Assembly: GCA_014058105.1 (NCBI GenBank)
Contig: JACGCM010000669.1
Coordinates: 4,216,001 to 4,280,000 of the forward strand
Direction of reading: 5' to 3'
Length of the DNA stretch: 64,000 bases
Source: Kingdonia uniflora
Lineage: Eukaryota; Streptophyta; Magnoliopsida; Ranunculales; Circaeasteraceae
Every line of letters begins with the position of its first letter. Positions within the stretch are counted from its first letter, which is position 1. The notes below the pieces were generated by a model. The model ran no database searches. It was given only the letters and a program-made list of their open reading frames with translations, and had not been told where the DNA came from. Below are positions 56,164-64,000 of this stretch, in pieces. The translations under genes were made by a program, and so were the position numbers.

Positions 56164-57102
56164 GAGTGAATCGTATGAGTTCGAATAACTATCAATGAAA
56201 TGTAATAAGAATAAAGTTTGAATCTATCCTCTTTTGTTACAAATGTTGTTTGTGATTGTTGTGAAATTAGAATATTTTTGAAATGTTAAGAGCTTTGAAA
56301 ATGGCGTCAGCACTTTTATAAGTATAAGAAGCAAAAAATAGAAAAAGCATACAGCTTTTGATTTTATCTCTAGTGTAATTACAGGGAAAGTTCAATTGTG
56401 TTGAGTCATCATAGGTATGGGGAGGTTAGAGGGAGATTTAGGAAAGAGAGATGAAAATATATTAAAATATAGGGTAGGGGGCAATAATGGGAAGGTATTT
56501 TTACCAAAAAGGTGTAAGACGTCTGACATTGATTATAGAAAGGATGCCTCAGTTCCAAAACTGAGGACGGCTCGTGCGAGGCCTAATAACTGCCAGCAGT
56601 TAGGGGGATAAAATATAAATAATGTTTTATCTTCTTTATTCAAGCGTTTATCAACTTTTGAAAACTTGTAAAACAGTGAAAGAGGAAAGAGAAAAAATAA
56701 CATATAATTTAGTGGGAAATTAATCCAGAGTGATCAACAATCAAAGCAAGAGAGAGTTGCAGAGACTGGGTCACGAAGGTGATTATATAGTAGCATTGTG
56801 AGGAAAGGATTTGGTGCTGCATCAGATTTATATTCTGACATAGAAGGTTAGTAGACAATTTGTGATACTTTGAATGTGCTTCTTTTAAAAATCCTATTTT
56901 GTGGTATGCAAATCTAAAAATTACTATTTATAGCAATTTATAAAAAATTTGCTTAATTTATTCGTAAAATGAGATATGAAAGATATATGTATGTGGGCGA
57001 TATATATGTAAAAGATAATGATAGAATACCTGAACCTACATGTAGGTCGAGCGTGAGGAGCTTTGTGTAGGATCAAACCTCATCTGTTGAGTTGTAGTTG
57101 AT

Positions 57103-60100
57103 ATGGAGACTTCACTTGTTAATGTAACGTTGACCTTTGGTCGATCGGCTGAGTCCGAGAATGTAGTATCTGATAGGGAGGATAAAATAGAAGTTGTTCA
57201 ATTTCTAGATTTTTGTGGAAAATTGGTATTCTATCTTTCAAATTCAGATGTGTTTAGAGAGTTTTGTAAAGCCAAAGATCCTGTATGGGAAGATGGGGTA
57301 ATTTTGTAGAACATACCGGTAGGCAGTTTAAAAGTTGTATTGCAGGATCTGAGGATGAACATTTCTTTCTGGTGGCTGATTTAGAGAAGGAAAAACTAAA
57401 TAGAGGGTTAGACGAATCAATCTCCTTGGAGTATTATGATGGAAATGTCCAGGTCGATCTGGAAGAGGGTTTTCTATGTTATCTGTCTCATTTGGAGTAT
57501 GGGTTGTGTCTGCCCCTTAGCAATCATACGAAAGGGATTATAAATATCATTGGGGTATATCCTGTTCAGCTGAATGGCAACATATGGGAGGTATTAAATG
57601 TATGTGTGTTTTTGAATAAGTTGTGTGAGGAGGATAAGGTTGAGAGGAGGATATCTCTTGAAGATGTCTTACAGTTTTATGGCATAAAAAACTATTATGC
57701 AAGTGGAGGGGCATACTTTTTTACGAGTTTAACTAGACCACTTTTCTTCGATCTGAATTTAATAGGTCAAATGTGGAATGATAATGTAATATGGGTGAAG
57801 GGCGATTACCTTCAGAAAGATGATGAAGAACCCATTGAACTTCTATGTAGAACTATAAAACAAAGTAATTATAACAATGTATATAATATTAAAATGTTGA
57901 ATTTGTATGTTGCTCCGTTAGTGATAATGCATTATTGTTTGATAGGTCCTTAATTAAAGGTGACAAAGAAGGAGTCCCTGCTAGATACTGTTGCGCATGA
58001 AGGGATTGAGCTTAAGGCTATTCTGAAAGAACTTGGCATTAGCATAAAGAAACATGCTAACAGTCAGTCTGAAAAAGTTCAAAAGTCTCAAACAGCGAGG
58101 CTAATGACGGATGCTGGTGGCAACAAGAAGAGGGGAGTTGATAGAAAGAGACAAGTGGCCTTGCCCAAGGCCTCTGGAGTGGACTTCACAGATGTGACGG
58201 AGTCTATTATTTCGAGTAAGCTAGCTCGGGCAATTCCAAAGAAGAAGATGTTGAAGCGTGGCTCGACCTCTGGAACCACAGGAAGTGGTGTGGTCGAAGG
58301 AGGGGCAAAATTAAAAAGGGATGACCCTCCTTCCCAACTGACTGGGGTGAAGGCCACAGAGGATCGACTTGGTAAAGAAGATTAGTTAAAAGTGGCGGAG
58401 GATAGGGAGAAGCTTGTAATTCACAATGGTGAGGAAGAGATGATTAAAATGGAAAGTTTGATGATTTGAGCATATGTTGAATTCATTTTGTATGATGATT
58501 CAAGCTAACAATGTGCTCGGTGATTGTTGTGTTTTTGTAGGTTGCTTGATTGATGAAGGGGATCTGCCTCGAGGTAGAGGAGGAGAAAGCCAAGCTTAAG
58601 AATGGGAAGGTTGAGCTCGATAAGAAGGTATCTCATTTGAAAGCTGACATGGTTAGGGAAAGGAAGCGACTGGACTCCTTGAAGGCTTCTCAAGAGGTAG
58701 AGATTAACAAGCTGACAGCGGAAGTGGGAAAGAATCTGGGGGAGGTGGTGATCCAGTGCGATAGACTTAGCCGCCACCTCCTAAAAATGGGGTACTTCAA
58801 AACTAAGATGAATGACATTATTGTAGACACCTATATTAAGGAAAAGGAAGATGATTAGGTGAAAGATGTCGCGGTTGGAGCCGTAGACGGGTTAGATGGT
58901 CTCTTTCCCAAAACAGTACGATATAACTAAGGGGGATGATAATGAGCATTCAGAGGAAGGGAATGAGAAGGTTGAGTAGAATGTTAACTCTATGATTGTG
59001 TGATTATAAAGGGTTTTAAATATAATAATCTAATGGAACATTGTTTGTTGAATAGACTTTTGTAGGCTAAGATGTGTTTGTAAACCTTGTTGTAGGAACT
59101 TAAGGGCATGCGTCTCAGAATAAAAGAATTAAAGAATGAACTCGCTAAGGAAAAAGACGCCTCAACATCCCTGTTGTCTTCACAAGCGGAGCTACAGGTT
59201 AGAAAAGAACAAGAAATATTTGACTTGTATGCTTCATTACTCGAGAGCTACAAAGTCAAAATTAGAGCATAGAGATAGACCAAAAACTTACTAACAGTTT
59301 AGGGGCAATGGCACTCAATTATCTATAAGTAATATCAAAGTATTGAAAAGGTTAGAATATAGAGAATGTGTACCTTGTGATTGAAAATATATGCTATTGT
59401 TCATCAAATTGAAATCATAATTCGACCTTAAGTTTAGAAGTAGTTTTACACAATATATGTCAAAAAATAAAAATTTCGTTAGAAATAAGATGTATGTATT
59501 GAGTGAGTATCCTGAATCGAACTTGATATATTGTATCTGTGATGTGTCGGTCGAATTGGAATCAGCTAGTTGGAGAGAAGAAGAGACACGCCAATGTAAC
59601 CAAGAGTTTACGGCAGAGTTTGATAGAATGAGAGGGGCAAATAAAGATAGGGAAGATCAACATGTAAAGGTACATTTCAAGTTCATTGAGGCAACTCAAA
59701 CCGTTGATAACCTCACTCATAAGATCAAGGAGAAGGATGCCTAAATTAGTAAAGGGCAAAAAGAGCTCGCGGAGGCAAAGGCAGCGAAACTCAAAAGCTA
59801 GAATGATGCATTGATGGAAAAGAGTATGGAGGTTGACATGGCTCGATACTGTATACAGGCATTAGAAACGTTAAAGAAAAATTTACACCATTTTGTGACC
59901 AGTCTGAAGGACCAAATGATCAGCAAAACAAATAAACAAGAGCAGACTCGAGCTGATCTAGTAAATACCAAAAGCGAACTAGAGCAATTAAAGATGAAAA
60001 TGGTTGAGAAAGATAGTGAGCTGAAGAGAGCTCGAGATGACCGATCTAACTCTGAAATTGTGGTTGAGCAGTTGACTGCAGCCTTGCCAGCTAAAGATAT

Positions 60101-60832
60101 AGAGTTCTGGTTGGTGCAAAGGAAATGTGATGAGTTGAATAAGAGGGTGGCATAGTTGAAGACCAATTTACCTCAGGCCAATTCGTACGTCAAAAATGCT
60201 TAGGCTGGTGAGCGCTCAAGGAAGAATAAAGGTGATGTCAAGGTCTCCCTTGTTCAAGGGGATGTAGTTAGCCTATCAGCTCGAATCAAAGTGCTAGAGG
60301 GAAATGTAGCTCAAACTCAAGGTCACATAGTAAAAGGAAATGGGCGGTTAAGGGAGTGCCAAGGTAAGTTTGGCGCTGCTATTGCCAAGGAACAAGAGTT
60401 AGAGCGGGTTATCAGAGGTAAGGAGATCTTGATAAAGAAAAAGGATAAACTGTTAAAGAAATCTCCTGATGAGGAAGATTTAGATAGGGAGCTTGAGGAA
60501 CTTCGTGCTCAGATGGCAGAATTGAAGGGGATGAACCAGGCTGAATCAGCTAAAGCTGATAAGAAGGTGAAGGAGAACATCAAATTTATGTCCTACGCAG
60601 ATAGTCAAATGGAATGGAAAGAAGTACGATATAAGAGGTTGAAAGAGCGCGCCTTCAAACGGCGAGAGTTAATTTTTCTAAGATGGTTATGCCAGAGGCA
60701 TCGCACTCAGAGATGTTAATGGCAGTGATTACCTATTTTGTTGAAGAGATTAGAAGGCTTGAGTTAGAGAGGGATACCTTACACGATTGTTTGTCGGATA
60801 GAGGATGTATTTGTAAATCTGATGTAGATTAA
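57103..60832 (+). pseudogene. Element C antisense gene: gypsy-type transposon domain plus long coiled coil
   Basis: Best-preserved copy. 57103-57309 is an acidic start ending VLFCKAKDPVWE-like sequence; a one-base shift near 57300 continues at 57285-57860 with GFLCYLSHLEYGLCLPLSNH, VYPVQLNGNIWEVLNVCVFL, LEDVLQFYGIKNYYASGGAY and FFDLNLIGQMWNDNVIWVKG. An exon at 57952-58385 (acceptor TTTGATAG) has IELKAILKELGISIKKH and a Lys/Ser-rich tail. Coiled-coil exons follow at 58540-58858 (acceptor TTTTTGTAG), 59095-59272 (acceptor TTGTTGTAG) and 59540-60832, the last about 400 residues of Glu/Lys/Leu heptads. The end is SEMLMAVITYFVEEIRRLEL to TAA at 60830. Four to five in-frame stops. Confidence 0.75.
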
Positions 60833-61029
60833 GGAAACTGTATGAACTCCATGGAAATGGAGTTAGGTTCTCGGCCTACTGAATTGGTAGAGCAAGGTAA
60901 GATTATTGTGACTGTTCGATCTTGAGAATTTATGGCTTATCGCCCTCCTGTCGTAGGGGAAAGCATAGCTCACCTCCCAACAGCATAAAAAAATTCTTTG
61001 TAGTAGCTGTATTTATAACCAAAAAAAGT
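60833..61029. other. 3' flank of element C antisense gene
   Basis: Short non-coding gap before the 114-bp array. Confidence 0.5.
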
Positions 61030-61600
61030 ATATGTCGCAGACATATTAAAAGATGAAAGCTAGTTTTATATTTGCCTTATGTTATGTCTAGTAGAATTCT
61101 TTGATTGAAAACTAGTATTACCTTCATTTTAATTATAGAGTATAATTATCGCAGCCATATTAAAAGATGAAAGCTAGTTTTACCTTTACTTTATCTTATG
61201 TCTGGTAGAGTCTTTGATTGAAAACTAGTATTACCTTCATTTTAATCGCAGAGTATAATTGCCGCAGCCATATTGAGAGATGAAATGTAGTTTTACCTTT
61301 GTTTTATCTTATGCCTGGTAAAGTTTTTTGATTGAAAACTAGTATTACCTTTGTTTTAATCACAGAGTATAATTGTCACAGCCATAATGAGAGATGAAAG
61401 CTAGTCTTACCTTTACTTTATCTTATGTCTGGTAGAGTTCTTTAATTGAAAACTAGTATTACCTTTGTTTTAATCGCATAGTATAATTATCATAGCCATA
61501 TTGAGAGATGAAAGCTAGTATTACCTTACTTTATCTTATATCTGGTAGAGTTCTTTGATTGAAAACTAGTATTATCTTATGTCTGGCAGAGTTCTTTGCC
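61030..61600. repeat. Element C tandem array, 114 bp by nearly five
   Basis: AGATGAAAGC-like anchors at 61051, 61165, 61278, 61392 and 61506 (spacing 114, 113, 114, 114). Each unit ends with TTGATTGAAAACTAGTATTA. The array directly abuts the truncated integrase. Confidence 0.95.
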
Positions 61601-62290
61601 AGAATACTCCTTATGTTGGCTCTACTTGCGAGTGAACGACCTGTGGCATGGGAGCCACAAGTCCCTTCATATAAATCACGGAGCATCTCATCTGCTTTCT
61701 TCCTGGAGAGGCACTTGAGATAAGACCTCGTGACAGAACGGCGATATAAAAAACCATTTTGATTTGTATAGCGCTTTGAGTTTTGAATCAGCTGTCGACA
61801 CTTTTTTGGATCTGCTAGAAGGGGTCCTTGCATTTGTTGTCTGTGCCATGGTAAGGAAAGAACGGATTTTTCCAATCGTTGTCCTCCTCGATCAATACTA
61901 GGGGTTGATATCACTTCGATCTTGAGATATCTAGCTTCTGAACCCAAGACCCGCTAGATAAACCAAGGAATCGGCATGTATATTTTCACCACGAGGAAGA
62001 TAATTGAGAGTTACTTTCGTAAACTAGCTTATCCAATCTGTAACGAAGGATGCATATTCGATCATCTTACCATTCTTCTTGTATTGCTCACAGTAATGGT
62101 GTACGTGAGTAGAGAATTTGTATAGACTGAGGTCGAGTCCATGAATAAGAGCTTCGTATTCTGTGACATTGTTTGAGGCTTCAAAATCTAAGCGAATTAA
62201 TTTCTCAATTCTATCGTTGGAAGGGGTAATCAGTACGATTCTAATTCCTGACCATGTGGGTCCTGCTGAACCATCTGTAAGAAGACTCTA
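61590..62290 (-). pseudogene. Element C archaeal-type RNase H and integrase zinc region, core deleted
   Basis: From the right: TDGSAGPTWSGIRIVLITP, LDFEASNNVTEYEALIHGLD (second RNase H, DGS intact, about 62140-62280), then across shifts LGSEARYLKIEVISTPSI, LSRKKADEMLRDLYEGTCGS and HATGRSL, the start of the integrase zinc region. It then runs into the 114-bp array. The CxxC half and the whole DDE core are missing. Confidence 0.82.
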
Positions 62291-62830
62291 CCCTTTCCTT
62301 ATAATCCATTCAGCTAGCTTGTTAAATGTTTTGGTTGATGGATCCTCTGTAATTTTATTTGCAAGATCAAGATCGTGCTCCTCCCACTTGGGATCTTCAA
62401 ACTTGATATCATGTTCTCCCAAACTAACTGACCATTGTTGCACTCTCCTAGATTTTTCTTTCATGGACAAAACTTCTCGGAGCGGGTAGTTTGTCATGAC
62501 TTTGACTGAATGAGCTTGGAAGTAGTGCTTAAGCTTTTGTGAAGTGTAAATAAGAGTTAGAAGGAGTCTCTCAATTTTAAAATACATTGTTTCTGCTGGA
62601 ATGAGGATTTTGCTGATGAAGTCGGCTGGCTTCTCAATTTTCCCTTCAAGTCGAATGAGAACCGAGCTGATAGATGAATCTGTAACCGCTAGGTAGATGA
62701 TCAGTTCATCATTATCTACTGGGGTGCTCATTATGGGAGACCTCCTCAAATAGGTTTTGAGATCCTGAAAAACTACCTCGCATTTGGATGTCCATTGGAT
62801 CTCTCCATTGGGATAAACTTTTCCTCATTT
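62288..62830 (-). pseudogene. Element C RNase H
   Basis: An open frame at 62288-62749: SPIMSTPVDNDELIIYLAVT, SSVLIRLEGKIEKPADFISK, MTNYPLREVLSMKEKSRRVQ and QWSVSLGEHDIKFEDPKW. It gives the clearest reference for the same region of element A (44253 onward). Confidence 0.88.
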
Positions 62831-63625
62831 GGTACAACCACGGGGGAGTAGGAACAGCCAATGACAGCGATCTGAAGATTTTGAAATGAATCGGTTAATA
62901 GCGACAATCTTGCCGGCAAGTTTTAGTACGTATTTCGTCGTCTTTGGAGATGGTATGTTGAGGAGAGCTCGAATTTGATATGGATTGGCCTCAATCCCTT
63001 TCTTGCTGATGAGATTGTCGAGGAATCGGCCTAAATGTACTCTGAAATGACATTTATCAGGGTTAAGTCGCATCCTGTAAGATCAAAGAATGCTGAATAT
63101 TGTGTTGAGATCTGTAATGTGACTGATTGACTGTATGCTCTTACATAAGAGATCATTAATGTAGACTTCCACAATTTTCCCAAGATGTGTTTTGAACATA
63201 GTAGTCATCAACCATTGATATATCGTGCCTGTATTTTTTAGTCTGAAGGGTATGATTTTGTAGCGATAAAGTTCTCTTTCAGTGATGAAAGTGGTTTTTT
63301 CTTGATCTTCTTCCAAGAGTGAAATCTGATTGTATCCAGAAGTAGTGTCCATCACAGATAAGAGTTCGTGACCTGCTGTGGAATCAAGAATTTGATGGAT
63401 GTTGGGAAGAGAGAAACTGTCCTTTGGAGTATGTTTGTGTTAGATCTGTGAAATCTACACAAACTCATACTTTTCCATTCTTCTTTGGTACAATGATGAT
63501 GTTGAATATTCAATCTGGATATTTGGCTTCTCGAATGAATCCCACTTTGATCAATTTCTCAATCTCCAGGTTTACTTCATTTCAAAGGCGAGCTGGAGCG
63601 TGTTGGTGAAAGCAATAACAAACAT
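62831..63625 (-). pseudogene. Element C reverse transcriptase
   Basis: Frames give LIKVGFIREAKYPD, then at 63083-63355 MMDTTSGYNQISLLEEDQEK and TTMFKTHLGKIVEVYINDLL; the catalytic YxDD is YIND, so one Asp is lost. 62825-63073 has the connection (RFLDNLISKKGIEANPYQIR, LLNIPSPKTTKYVLKLAGKI). Stops and shifts occur throughout. Its N-terminus is fused to gag without a protease between. Confidence 0.87.
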
Positions 63626-64000
63626 TTACTGATTGAGATTATCTACTTTACGCGCAAGCTCCAAAAACTTCCTCGAGCTTCTCTCCGTGTGACTGTTTAA
63701 GACTAATAAAAGAATATAAATTTTCCTCTTTGTCCCGGTTGTGAGCATACGTCTTGATGAATTGTTTTTACAGCTAATCGAATGTAAGTATGGAGTCTTC
63801 CGGTAAAGAGTATAACTACCAGAGCAGTTCTTCCTGCAGACTTGTTGTGAACAAATGGTAGAGGATGTGGTTGAGATTGAAATACAACCCCAATGAATCA
63901 CGGAATTGTTGAATATACTCCTTTGGATCAGTGCCCTTGTATTTACAAATTTTTGGAGTATGGAAACCTTACAGTATTTTAATATTGAATAGTTCTTTGG
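63626..64000 (-). pseudogene. Element C gag fragment, continues beyond window
   Basis: One minus frame reads KICKYKGTDPKEYIQQFRDS, LGLYFN, then across a stop LYSLPEDSILTFD and FIKTYAHNRDKEENLYSFIS with LKQSHGEKLEEFLE. This is the Tat gag core in order. It is followed at once by RT sequence, so the gag C-terminus, zinc knuckle and protease have been deleted. Confidence 0.78.

Larger units (their letters stand above)
52333..64000 (-). mobile_element. Tat-lineage Ty3/gypsy element C, right end outside window
   Basis: The 3' LTR is 52333-52813. Then on the plus strand come a small ORF region, a MULE insertion, an antisense gene (57103-60832) and a 114-bp tandem array. On the minus strand are an integrase remnant, second RNase H, RNase H, RT and gag running off the window at 64000. 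The protease and the integrase core are deleted. The order mirrors element B. Confidence 0.88.

Noticed and set aside
61030..61600. CRISPR-like regular repeat array
   Set aside because: Units are contiguous 114-bp tandem repeats without unique spacers, in a plant retrotransposon; not CRISPR. The same applies to 37085-37850 and 17324-17615.

Overview
This is plant nuclear DNA, almost certainly from a eudicot with a repeat-rich genome. It holds Athila, Tat and Tekay-like Ty3/gypsy elements, a Ty1/copia element and a Mutator-like element. It also holds decayed plant genes: FAR1/FHY3-type, AGC VIII kinase, SDP1 triacylglycerol lipase and a mitochondrial small heat-shock protein fragment. I see no intact host gene and no RNA gene; every long open frame sits inside a transposable element or a pseudogene. 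The species cannot be fixed from the sequence.

Layout. 1-1200: unrecognised coding-like debris. 1201-10873: an Athila-lineage element on the minus strand with a tRNA-Asp type primer site; its left LTR has lost 735 bp between ATAA microhomologies. 10874-13240: flank with unrecognised short ORFs and tandem duplications. 13247-15987: a FAR1-like transposase-derived pseudogene, minus strand, full of local tandem duplications. 15988-19260: non-coding DNA with a 50-bp tandem array. 19262-22888: an OXI1-like kinase pseudogene split by a 2.7-kb non-autonomous copia element (gag, zinc knuckle, part of protease only) with a perfect GAGCC target duplication. 23299-28453: an SDP1 lipase pseudogene, minus strand, split by a Tekay-like LTR element (23477-27411) whose left LTR is truncated.

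29742-64000 is a nest of three Tat-lineage Ty3/gypsy elements. Element A (+) begins near 29742 and is interrupted in its RT/RNase H by element B (minus, 30893-44247, 738/734-bp LTRs, TSD AAAGC). A resumes at 44253 and is cut at 52332 by element C (minus), which leaves the window still in gag. C in turn carries a 1.36-kb Pack-MULE-like insertion (54037-55391) holding two copies of the 5' end of a mitochondrial small-HSP gene and a heat-shock-type promoter.

The most interesting system is shared by A, B and C. Each has, downstream of integrase and on the opposite strand to gag-pol, a spliced multi-exon antisense gene. It encodes a conserved domain resembling the 'putative gypsy type transposon' family followed by long coiled coils. 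In B and C a small separate ORF lies upstream of it. In all three a tandem-repeat array fills the gap between the converging 3' ends of pol and the antisense gene. All copies are decayed, so they are a fossil record and not an active locus.
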